A DNA stretch of 24,861 nt from Candidatus Rifleibacteriota bacterium (GTDB lineage Bacteria > Riflebacteria > Ozemobacteria > Ozemobacterales > Ozemobacteraceae): the NCBI GenBank assembly GCA_029564115.1, contig JAKQQP010000393.1, positions 1 to 24,861 of the forward strand, in the 5' to 3' direction. The notes under the pieces were generated by a model. It was not told the DNA's origin. It made no database searches and was given only the letters and a program-made list of their open reading frames with translations. Shown here in pieces: positions 15,332 through 22,320 of the stretch; the first letter of the stretch is position 1; the number at the start of each line of letters is the position of its first letter. The position numbers and the translations under genes are program-made.

Positions 15332-17058
15332 TTTTTCTGATTTCTCCAGGGGTGCAGACAACTGCCACAAGGCCGCGCCACATCAGAGGTCTGCAAATCA
15401 ACTGCTTGCGGCAAAACTTTCTCGCCAGTGACGGCATTTGTCGCCGAATTTCTGATCTGGTCGAGCAGAGCTGCTAAATGTTCAGATTGAACGCCAAACA
15501 CATAAGACTGAAAATCAGGCACAAGCAGAAAATCGGCACGGCGGCGGCCTGGCATCAACCAGATCGGCTCTGAAAAGCTTTTTTCGGCCAAACCCGGGTA
15601 AAGCAGCAGCCTGCCATCAGAAGCAACGGTCGAACCGTCGAGCACACCGTCAAAATCGCTATCGGCAAGCACTTTGCCGACAAAACCCGATAAATCGACA
15701 GTAACAGGGCAGTGTCCCTTAACCCTGACCAGCAGATGCTCAAACTGGTTCCCGGCAACTGAAGTCTGTCGCTGCAGCCCGATCAATTCGACTTCGCTGC
15801 CGGCCAGCTCATCGAGCAGAAATTCCCGGCGCGCCTTCATGAAGCTGACCAGGCGGGCCGCATCCTGTTCCTGAAACTGGGGTGAAACCGGGATCTTTCG
15901 CGAAAAGAGTACCAGAGGAATATTGATCAGAGCGCTGGCATAGGTTTCTTTCTGATAGAGAGGCCGCAACTCTGTAAGGAATCTGTCGGCAAGCCGCTGC
16001 AAACTGTCGTCGGCAAGCTGCGTCTGCAAAAGATTGAAAAGCAGCTGATTGCGCTGAAACTGCAACTCAGGAACCCTGAAAAAAGCGTTGAGCAGCGGCG
16101 TCAGAAATTCATACAGCGGCACTTTGATATCGGTGTCGGTGTGCATGCCACCGATAGAAGTAATGACGCCAAAACCCGAAGGGTCGGCAACAACCGGAAA
16201 CAGCCGGGAACTGATATGATCGAACACAAACAGATGCCCGAAATAATCGTTGGTGTGAATGCTGCCGATCGCGGTCATCAAAGCAGACCATTCGGCGAAG
16301 CGCAGCGGGTCGATCGCTTCAGAAAATTTTTCGAGCCGCTGCAGGCTGACCGGGGTCTTGACCGCTTCAAGCAGGCTGACGAGAGCTTTTTTCACGATTT
16401 CCGGGTCCTGGCCGGCGGGAGTTTCGATTTCCCAGACTTCGGGATGCGACCAGAGTTTAGAGTTTCTGATGTTGCCTTCGACAACCGAACAGGCCAAAAA
16501 CCCCTGCTCTGCCAGAGTTGCGACGTTGATCGGTTCAGCAAGATGGTAAAGGCCCTTGTAATCATTGTTGAGCATCACGGTCGCGATCGTGGTTCGCGGC
16601 GAAGGCATGCCCAGCTCAACAGCAATATGGTCAGAGACAAGATTAGCCAGCATCGAGGCATCGTCGGGGGTAATAAAGTCAAGAATCTGCCGGTTAGCCA
16701 CGCGCTTAGTGCCGCGCAGGCGCAATCTGAACGATGGTTTGCGATGATCCCAGTTCCAGGCGTGAGTGCCCCTGATGCGCATTTCGGCTTTAAAAAGCTG
16801 GGCGGTCCGGTTCACCACGAACTCGGCAGGCTGGTAATCAAAAAGGCTTTCGGGCTTGTCAGAGAAGAAAAATTCGTAATTTTCGGGCGTCAGGCCAATG
16901 GTAAAGTGATTCACCTTAAACGGAAAATAATCGCTATGGGTATTCTTCGTTGCCGTAGCCTGATGACCAACGGGAAAAGTGAATGCCGCGCCCAGCATGG
17001 CCAGCCCAATCGCCAGCCATGGCAGATAAAACCCATGGCGCCGGAAACGCTTTGTCAT
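15328..17058 (-). CDS. CotH kinase family protein, exported or membrane-anchored
   Basis: 576 residues with an N-terminal signal/anchor (YLPWLAIGLAMLGAAFTFPV, 11-30). CotH kinase features: KPSFRLRLRG (107-116), the strand-loop NDYKGLYHLAEPI (165-177), HTNDYFGHLFVFD (268-280) and the acidic VVADPSGFG (289-297), where CotH proteins bind metal. After a helical region, a C-terminal part contains DSDFDGVLD (466-474), a calcium-binding-like loop, and ends with a CGSC pair near 565. CotH enzymes are atypical protein kinases that phosphorylate secreted proteins. The gene is 9 bp after DUF4956 and overlaps VTC by 4 bp, so the three are one operon. Kinase activity is inferred from family, the substrate unknown. 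Confidence 0.88.
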   Translation of the reverse strand: MTKRFRRHGFYLPWLAIGLAMLGAAFTFPVGHQATATKNTHSDYFPFKVNHFTIGLTPENYEFFFSDKPESLFDYQPAEFVVNRTAQLFKAEMRIRGTHAWNWDHRKPSFRLRLRGTKRVANRQILDFITPDDASMLANLVSDHIAVELGMPSPRTTIATVMLNNDYKGLYHLAEPINVATLAEQGFLACSVVEGNIRNSKLWSHPEVWEIETPAGQDPEIVKKALVSLLEAVKTPVSLQRLEKFSEAIDPLRFAEWSALMTAIGSIHTNDYFGHLFVFDHISSRLFPVVADPSGFGVITSIGGMHTDTDIKVPLYEFLTPLLNAFFRVPELQFQRNQLLFNLLQTQLADDSLQRLADRFLTELRPLYQKETYASALINIPLVLFSRKIPVSPQFQEQDAARLVSFMKARREFLLDELAGSEVELIGLQRQTSVAGNQFEHLLVRVKGHCPVTVDLSGFVGKVLADSDFDGVLDGSTVASDGRLLLYPGLAEKSFSEPIWLMPGRRRADFLLVPDFQSYVFGVQSEHLAALLDQIRNSATNAVTGEKVLPQAVDLQTSDVARPCGSCLHPWRNQKK

Positions 17059-17067
17059 GCTCCGAGG

Positions 17068-17748
17068 TTATTCGAGAACTACCGAAGCCTGCACTTCGGG
17101 GGCGACTTCGCAGAGTTTTTTGAGGCAGTCGGCAGTCAGAGTCTGGCGTGGCACGGTGACTTCGAACATGACTTCGGCTCTGGTGCCATTGTTCAGGCTG
17201 CTTTCACTGAGCAGACGAAAATTCATACCCAGGCCGGCGGCAGTTTCCTGCAGACGGCGAGCGGTTTCTGAGTTCAATGGGTAAACCACTTTGAAAAGGG
17301 CTGTGCGGGCAGGCGCCGTTTCGGGTGCCAATTTACCGAGAATTGCGATAAAAACCACGAACAGGCCGGCAGCGCCGGTGGCAATGGCGTAATAACCGCT
17401 GCCGCTGGTCATGCCAATCGCGATTGACATAAACAGCCATGCCAGATCACTGGTGCTTTTGACGGCAGTGCGAAAGCGAATGAGACTGAGAGCGCCGATC
17501 GCGCCGAAAGCACGCGCCAGACTGTTGCCGATGACAGCCATGATCAGGCTGACTACCGCGCCCAGCAAAATCATCGTTCTTGCCAGAGTTCGGTCACTGG
17601 CCGGGTCTGCTGGGCTGCAGGCTCTGACAACGCGGCTGAGTATCGCACAGAGAACAAAAGCAAGCCCCATGCCCATAAATACATCATAGGCATCGAGATC
17701 GATCATCTTCAGAAGCGGGGGAGCAAAAGAATTCTCATTCACCGACAC
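17068..17748 (-). CDS. DUF4956 membrane protein
   Basis: 226 residues. Membrane segments at about 24-41, 59-76, 103-115 and 118-140, with the DUF4956 hallmark FGAIGALSLIRFRTAVK (81-97) between them, and a soluble C-terminal domain of about 75 residues (VYPLNSETARRLQETA, then VMFEVTVPRQTL). The listed start is a GTG directly after the vapC stop. A second GTG at 17742 is better spaced from the GGGAGG ribosome site at 17752-17757. Function unknown. The family repeatedly occurs with VTC and CotH proteins, and it may anchor VTC or conduct or export its product. First gene of the operon. Confidence 0.88.
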   Translation of the reverse strand: MSVNENSFAPPLLKMIDLDAYDVFMGMGLAFVLCAILSRVVRACSPADPASDRTLARTMILLGAVVSLIMAVIGNSLARAFGAIGALSLIRFRTAVKSTSDLAWLFMSIAIGMTSGSGYYAIATGAAGLFVVFIAILGKLAPETAPARTALFKVVYPLNSETARRLQETAAGLGMNFRLLSESSLNNGTRAEVMFEVTVPRQTLTADCLKKLCEVAPEVQASVVLE

Positions 17749-18156
17749 TCACCTCCCGGCAATTTCTTCAATTGTTTCGAGTGACAACCCAGAGATATAG
17801 TTGAAATGTGAATCACGAGTTATCAATATTAAGTTATATTGCAAAGCAACAGATGCAATCCAGATATCATTTTCCGGGATGGGCTTACCAATTGATTTTA
17901 AACCTGCTTTTATCTCACCATAAATTTTTGCTGTATGCTGATCACAGCTTAAAATCTCATTTTTTAAAGCAAACTCGTTGATCCTGGCAACATTTTCTTT
18001 AATTTTAGCCGACTTAAATACTCCAAAATATAACTCTCCAACAACAATGCTGGGAATAAAAACATTTTTTATCTGATTCAGTTTATCTAGAATCGACTGT
18101 TCGCCTTGGAATAAGGCAATTACAATGTTAGTGTCCAGCAAATATTTACCATTCAT
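17749..18156 (-). CDS. vapC: VapC-type PIN-domain toxin
   Basis: 135 residues from the ATG at 18156. The frame is open to 18186, but the shorter start fits the family opening YLLDTN. The four PIN acidic residues are present: D8, E41 (VGELYFG), D97 (ENDIWIA) and D115 (TRDSHF). It acts as a metal-dependent ribonuclease. It overlaps the antitoxin end by 11 bp, and its TGA is immediately followed by the DUF4956 start, so the DUF4956 ribosome site is inside vapC. AT-rich compared with the operon downstream. Confidence 0.93.
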   Translation of the reverse strand: MNGKYLLDTNIVIALFQGEQSILDKLNQIKNVFIPSIVVGELYFGVFKSAKIKENVARINEFALKNEILSCDQHTAKIYGEIKAGLKSIGKPIPENDIWIASVALQYNLILITRDSHFNYISGLSLETIEEIAGR

Positions 18157-18373
18157 CGCTGTCGATTCTCTCACATCCCGAAACAATTTCTTTTTTTATT
18201 ATTACAAGGTCTTCGGCCGGAATGCAGCCGGCAAACTTCGTGATCGAACTGCCAGACACGCCTTTTAGCCCTGTTTTTTGCAGACTGTTAACAAATTTTA
18301 AAACTTTTTTCTGCATTTCTTCAGGCAGGTGTTCAAGTTGCTTTGCAATCAAATTATAGGTTGATGTACTCAT
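18146..18373 (-). CDS. VapB-type antitoxin (DUF2281-like)
   Basis: 75 residues. The start TYNLIAKQLEHLPEEMQKKVLKFVNSL is the usual opening of the short DUF2281-like antitoxins, and the C-terminal AEDLVIIKKEI region would wrap the PIN toxin. Ribosome site GGAGGGG, 3 nt before ATG. It should repress its own promoter at 18398-18426. Overlaps vapC by 11 bp. Confidence 0.88.
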   Translation of the reverse strand: MSTSTYNLIAKQLEHLPEEMQKKVLKFVNSLQKTGLKGVSGSSITKFAGCIPAEDLVIIKKEIVSGCERIDSDEW

Positions 18374-18397
18374 TTGCCCCTCCGCAGCTCATTCCTG

Positions 18398-18430
18398 ATT
18401 TTAACAAATTCTGATATTCAATACAAATTC
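18398..18430 (-). promoter_or_regulatory. vapBC promoter with direct-repeat operator
   Basis: Minus strand: TTGTAT (18426-18421), 17 bp, TAAAAT (18403-18398). GAATTTGT occurs twice, at 18430-18423 and 18411-18404, 19 bp apart, covering the -35 and the approach to the -10. The promoter begins at the fmdB stop codon. Confidence 0.65.
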
Positions 18431-18785
18431 AGGCGGCCTGGGCTACGGGGGTGGTGGTTGGCTCGGCTTTTGCCGCCGGTTCGGTCTTTGGTGCCGGAGT
18501 GGTTTCGGCTTTTGTGGTCGAGTCTGAGGGTGCGGTTTCGCTTTTGGCCGGTGTCGATGTGCCGGTGCCGCTGCCATTGTCTTTCTTTTTGGCTTCGAGA
18601 TAGCCTGAGTCGCGGTAATCGGTCGAGTAGAAACCTGAGCCCTTGAAGATCACCGAACTGGCTGAAAGCAGCTTGTTGCCGGGAGCGCCACATTCAGGGC
18701 AGTGCTGAACATCAGTACACATCATTGAATGAAAGGCATCAAAAATCTTCTCACACTTTGTGCAGCGATAATTATAGGTTGGCAT
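18429..18785 (-). CDS. fmdB: FmdB-family zinc-ribbon protein
   Basis: 118 residues with a strong GGAGG ribosome site. MPTYNYRCTKCEKIFDAF opens the FmdB zinc ribbon. The zinc ligands are C8, C11, C29 and C32, with a further C23, and LLSASSVIFKGSGFYSTDY is the conserved second half. The last 45 residues are a Thr/Pro/Ala/Lys/Glu-rich disordered tail (TTPAPKTEPAAKAEPTTT). FmdB proteins are small presumed regulators or ribosome-linked factors without a settled function. A perfect CIRCE lies 31 bp upstream of the ATG, so expression should be under HrcA heat-shock control. Confidence 0.93.
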   Translation of the reverse strand: MPTYNYRCTKCEKIFDAFHSMMCTDVQHCPECGAPGNKLLSASSVIFKGSGFYSTDYRDSGYLEAKKKDNGSGTGTSTPAKSETAPSDSTTKAETTPAPKTEPAAKAEPTTTPVAQAA

Positions 18786-18815
18786 CCAGACCTTCCTCCT
18801 GTGATGTTACATCGA

Positions 18816-18842
18816 TTAGCACTCTTTTATGTCGAGTGCTAA
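18816..18842. promoter_or_regulatory. CIRCE element (HrcA operator)
   Basis: TTAGCACTC, 9-nt spacer, GAGTGCTAA: an exact match to the CIRCE consensus. It lies between the methyltransferase stop and fmdB, both minus strand, so it controls fmdB. TATGAT, a possible -10, is just upstream on the minus strand (18855-18850), but no matching -35 is clear. Confidence 0.95.
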
Positions 18843-18849
18843 TAATTTA

Positions 18850-20649
18850 TCATAAGCTGGCGGCTTCTTCAAGAAGATTATCAAATTCTCTGAGCAGCTC
18901 AGAGAAGTCACCTTCAAAACCATAGCAGTCACAGACAGTTTTGTTGAGCCTTAAAAACACTTTTACGAACGCCGTCGAACCGGCCTCGAGGCTCTGCAAA
19001 GCAGCAGCGTCTTCGGCTACCGCCGCAAAAAGAGCTTTATTGACCGGCGGCAGCGGAATCTGGCGCACCTGCGTCACGGTAACGTGAAAGCTGTGAAACC
19101 TGCTGCTGAACCAGGCATTAACTGCGACGCTGTTCAGCAACCCGAGAAGAAACAGCTCCGGGTAATCTGTAGATTCTGAAACAATGAATGATATCGAGTT
19201 TTTCGGGTAATACCCTTCGGTGTCATAAGCCACTACCAGGCGCGTCTTCAGTTTCTCGTTACGGATATTCTGATAAAGAAGCTTGGCGCCAGACCATATT
19301 TTTTCGTCACCGGCGTGCGCCAGATGCCGGCCAAACTCGATATAACAGCTTTCCCAGTTGATTTTAAAAGGCGCAAGTTCACGGCCCTTCAAAACAGGTC
19401 GATGTGCTGGCGAAAACTTTTTATCGCTGACAAACTGTGAAACCCGGTCGCCGCGCTTTTGTGATTCCTGAATGCCGACGCCAACTCTGGCAATCTGCCC
19501 AAGCTGCACCCCACCTGTCTGCATCTGACCGAACGCCAACTGCAATCTGTCAGTAACGATCGATTGTCTGAGACCGTTTCCGGCTATGAAAGCTTCTGAT
19601 GGGGAGCTGTAGTGATGTTTCCAGCCGGTTGTTTCTGAATAACCTGAATCAACCTCGACCGGGTAAGGGCGCTGCTCTGCCTGCCCCCCGGCAACAAATG
19701 CGACCACCGGCAAGACCCCCGGCGCCGTCGCAAAAAAACGCGCCGGCAACAGGCTGACACGCTCGACACGGTTTTTCTCGAAGAGAAACTGTCTGATTTT
19801 GCGGCATTGGTGGTTAACCAGCCAGGTATGGGAAGTCAGCATGATCAGCTGCCCCGAGCCGACAAGAGCTCGCAGGCCACCCTCGAGAAAAAAGGTATAA
19901 AGGTCTTTTTCGCCCTCACTCGTCTCATAAAGCTCAGCCAGACGGTTTTTATATTCTTCGCTCAAATTAACGCGATACGGCGGGTTACCAATTACCAGAT
20001 CAAATCGGGCTTGCGGCGGCTGCAGAAGAAAGTCGCGACGTTCGAGCGCCGGCCAGCCACAGCCGGGGTAAGCGCAGATCAGGCGGGTCAGGCAAATAAA
20101 CAGGGCCTGTTGGTCGATGTCGTAACCGTGGATACGGTTTAGAAAGAGATTGCTTCGCTTCGCTCGCAATGACAGAACGGGGTCTGAGAGATTGCTTCGC
20201 TTTGCTCGCAATGACAAAGTCGGCGAGTCGCCGGAGCGCGAACAAGCCGACCAATGACAGAGAGGGTGGCTTAAAGCGGCGGCGGCTGCCAGCAAAAAGC
20301 TGCCGTCGCCACAGGCCGGGTCGAGAACATTGCCATTTTCGTCTATGGGGTTGGCCATAGCCACGAGACGATTGGCGAGACTTTCAGGGGTATAAAACTG
20401 CCCGGTGCTGCGGCGCCGTTTTTTTGCGCGAAGTTCCAGGTCGGGCACATAACCGTCGGCTGTCTGCTTCAGACCGATTTCACAATCATCAAGACCCGCA
20501 AAAACATTCGTCAGACTTGCGGGCGCTCCCAGCTGACGCAGGGTTTCCGCAGGCACCTGAGTCGGCGCGACGTTAAAAGCCGCCGCGATTTTTTCATTAA
20601 ACCACGCAAACAGCGACTGACTGCCCGGGCAACTTCGTGTTTTTTTCAT
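18850..20649 (-). CDS. N6-adenine DNA methyltransferase (TaqI/Eco57I-like), orphan
   Basis: 599 residues. Motif X GQFYTP (84-88), motif I LDPACGDGSFL (109-119), motif II GYDID (175-179), RRDFL (204-208) and catalytic NPPY (222-225) define a gamma-type adenine methylase. The C-terminal 250 residues, with LKGRELAPFKINW and YPKNSISFIV, look like a TaqI-type target recognition domain. No nuclease motif or restriction partner is seen, so it is an orphan or the partner is outside the window. Residues about 130-168, between motifs I and II, are an insertion with two SLRAKRSNL units made by palindromic DNA repeats. The frame stays open. Poor ribosome site at the ATG. Confidence 0.9.
   Translation of the reverse strand: MKKTRSCPGSQSLFAWFNEKIAAAFNVAPTQVPAETLRQLGAPASLTNVFAGLDDCEIGLKQTADGYVPDLELRAKKRRRSTGQFYTPESLANRLVAMANPIDENGNVLDPACGDGSFLLAAAAALSHPLCHWSACSRSGDSPTLSLRAKRSNLSDPVLSLRAKRSNLFLNRIHGYDIDQQALFICLTRLICAYPGCGWPALERRDFLLQPPQARFDLVIGNPPYRVNLSEEYKNRLAELYETSEGEKDLYTFFLEGGLRALVGSGQLIMLTSHTWLVNHQCRKIRQFLFEKNRVERVSLLPARFFATAPGVLPVVAFVAGGQAEQRPYPVEVDSGYSETTGWKHHYSSPSEAFIAGNGLRQSIVTDRLQLAFGQMQTGGVQLGQIARVGVGIQESQKRGDRVSQFVSDKKFSPAHRPVLKGRELAPFKINWESCYIEFGRHLAHAGDEKIWSGAKLLYQNIRNEKLKTRLVVAYDTEGYYPKNSISFIVSESTDYPELFLLGLLNSVAVNAWFSSRFHSFHVTVTQVRQIPLPPVNKALFAAVAEDAAALQSLEAGSTAFVKVFLRLNKTVCDCYGFEGDFSELLREFDNLLEEAASL
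20146..20215. repeat. two palindromic mini-repeats inside the methyltransferase gene
   Basis: Two near-identical 28-30 bp units, 20146-20175 and 20188-20215, differ at one base in the core (ATTGCTTCGCTT/CGCTCGCAAT versus ATTGCTTCGCTT/TGCTCGCAAT). Each begins GAG and ends GACA and has ATTGC/GCAAT ends. On the coding strand both read SLRAKRSNL. This unit is a widespread dispersed repeat in many bacterial genomes. Here it is tandem and in frame. Confidence 0.85.
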
Positions 20650-20764
20650 TATCTACAAACCAGAATTATTACAATCGTAGAGATTCAAAATAACGTAAAC
20701 AAAAGCTTTATCTTCTCTCCGGCTGTATTACGGCATGTCAGTCGTCAACGCTTTGCGATCTTCA

Positions 20765-20796
20765 ATCGCAGCGCTTGCATCCTCATGCGCTGCGAT
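20765..20796. repeat. 10-bp perfect inverted repeat (hairpin)
   Basis: ATCGCAGCGC, 12-nt loop, GCGCTGCGAT. On the minus strand it spans the stop codon of the 39-codon ORF. No U-run follows on either strand. Confidence 0.6.
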
Positions 20797-20902
20797 ATTT
20801 GAACATCCTGTCCTTTGCACCCTCACAATCCCACCTGCTCACTCTGCACGCACGACCGGAACACGGGCTCTGTCGCTTCCGCCATCCTGGCTCACGCGAC
20901 AT
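20783..20902 (-). CDS. possible 39-residue basic Cys-containing small protein
   Basis: The ORF begins MSREPGWRKRQ and ends FKYRSA. It has three cysteines, many Arg/Lys residues and three tryptophans or tyrosines. AGGAG lies five bases before the ATG, a strong ribosome site, directly after the terminator hairpin. Not recognised. It may be real or part of a non-coding repeat. Low confidence. Confidence 0.3.
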   Translation of the reverse strand: MSREPGWRKRQSPCSGRACRVSRWDCEGAKDRMFKYRSA

Positions 20903-20915
20903 AACTACTCCTGTC

Positions 20916-20936
20916 GAAAAAGCCGCATCCTGCGGC
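20916..20936 (-). terminator. intrinsic terminator of the glmL-like/KOW/wzz operon
   Basis: On the minus strand GCCGCA-GGA-TGCGGC is followed by TTTTTC, a 6-bp GC stem with a U-run, about 150 bp past the wzz stop. It could also act as an attenuator for the small ORF that follows. Confidence 0.7.
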
Positions 20937-21087
20937 AATCGTTCGCAGGGGATTATGGGGTGCTCGACAAGCAACGCTTATGCAAACGCCTGACTTGCCC
21001 TTCAAATCGCATAACCAAAAAGCTTAGATTTGCATTTATCAAGAATTTTAAAAGCTTGGAGACCCTGACAACAGATATTGAAAATAA

Positions 21088-22317
21088 TCAACTGGCGGCT
21101 GTGGCCTGTTTGGCTTCCTGGTCTTTGCGGCGGCGGATGAATTCGATCAGGAAAGCAGCGAAGACCCCGAGAACACCAGCGCTTAAGCCTGCCAGAATGA
21201 CCATGATCGAGCGGCGCGGCTTCGATTTGACTTCGGGCGGGCGGGCTCGGTCGATAACTTCGAACTGACTGCCTTCTTCGGCTTCGGCGATTTTAGCCAT
21301 CTCGAACTGCTCGGTAAGAACGCCAAAAATTTTGGTTTTGACGCTCAAATTTCGCTGTAAGCGGGCAAATTCAAGAGCCAGTTCGGGCAGAGCGGTGATG
21401 TCTTTTTCGACCAGGGCGATCTCTTTAGCCAGAGCAGCTATTTTAGCTTCTTCGGCGACCTTCTGCGCTTCGACCTTCACCAGCTCGGGCACGCTGCCTG
21501 AAGACTTGAGCATGCTTTCCTGCATCTGCAGAGAAACGCCGGCGGCGATCTTCTGGGCTTCAAGACTGGCAAGGCGCTCGATAACAGCAGAAGCCTGCTT
21601 TTCCAGGGTAAACATGCGATTTTTGTCCTGGAAATCTTTGAATTCATTCTCGGCAACGGCCATTTCTTTGCTGACGACTTCAAGCTGGCGCTCGATGAAC
21701 AGCCGCTTTTCTTTCTGTGGGCCGCGGGCGAAGCCGCTCAAATACTCTATATAAGCGGTGGCAATTTCAGCTGACACTTCAGGCGACAGAGTTTCGGCTG
21801 AGATGGTGATCAGGCCTTCCTTGTCTTTGTCGACAGAAACGATGCGACTGACAGTCTTGAGCACTTCGTCATACTTGATTTTATCGATATCTACCTGTTT
21901 ATCGCCGACAATCGCCGGGTTGGTAGCAATGCCGAAACGCGAAATGATCCGGTCGCTCATGGTGCGACTCTTCAGATATACCATCAGGTATTCTGAACCA
22001 CCGCCACCACCGGGGCCGGGTATCATACCGGCAAATGGCAGGCTGCTCAGAGCGCTGAGCTTGCCGCTCGAATGCACAAAGATAGTCGAACTGGCTTTGT
22101 AATGATTAGGCAGAGTAAGGCTGTAAACAGCAACCAGCACCGCCACCAGAAACGGCATGAGAATCACGAGTTTCCAGTGTTTAACGAGCACCCTGAACAG
22201 TTCGAAAAGATCGATTTCGTCTTCTTCGAGACCCATGAGAATCTCGCGTTTGAGAAGTTCTTCTTTAACCTCTTTCTTCAGCTGTTCAGGGTTGATATCG
22301 TTGTATTTTTCTGACAT
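21088..22317 (-). CDS. wzz: Wzz-type polysaccharide chain-length determinant protein
   Basis: 409 residues. The cytoplasmic N-terminus (IDLFELFRVLVKHW, 35-48) leads into TM1 (49-68), then the conserved LPNHYKASSTIFV. A Gly-rich loop (GPGGGGGSEY) follows, then a long periplasmic coiled-coil region, the proline-rich VIDRARPPEVKSKPRR, and TM2 (about 368-391) before a short charged tail. Wzz proteins form inner-membrane rings that set the length of O-antigen or exopolysaccharide chains. No tyrosine-kinase domain is attached. It is 3 bp after the KOW protein gene and so translated in the same operon. Confidence 0.93.
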   Translation of the reverse strand: MSEKYNDINPEQLKKEVKEELLKREILMGLEEDEIDLFELFRVLVKHWKLVILMPFLVAVLVAVYSLTLPNHYKASSTIFVHSSGKLSALSSLPFAGMIPGPGGGGGSEYLMVYLKSRTMSDRIISRFGIATNPAIVGDKQVDIDKIKYDEVLKTVSRIVSVDKDKEGLITISAETLSPEVSAEIATAYIEYLSGFARGPQKEKRLFIERQLEVVSKEMAVAENEFKDFQDKNRMFTLEKQASAVIERLASLEAQKIAAGVSLQMQESMLKSSGSVPELVKVEAQKVAEEAKIAALAKEIALVEKDITALPELALEFARLQRNLSVKTKIFGVLTEQFEMAKIAEAEEGSQFEVIDRARPPEVKSKPRRSIMVILAGLSAGVLGVFAAFLIEFIRRRKDQEAKQATAAS

Positions 22318-22320
22318 GGT

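Larger units (their letters stand above)
20650..21087. other. structured intergenic region
   Basis: 438 bp between the methyltransferase start and the wzz stop, both minus strand. It holds the terminator, the 39-codon minus-strand ORF and the 10-bp inverted repeat listed separately, plus AT-rich flanks. A long plus-strand frame here (20735-21268) looks non-coding because it overlaps the wzz end and has no ribosome site. Confidence 0.5.

Noticed and set aside
16141..17271. 376-codon plus-strand open frame opposite CotH and DUF4956
   Set aside because: It is a shadow of two well-supported genes, has composition typical of an antisense frame and no domain or ribosome site.
20735..21268. 177-codon plus-strand ORF
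   Set aside because: It overlaps the 3' end of wzz, has no ribosome site, and covers hairpins on the other strand.
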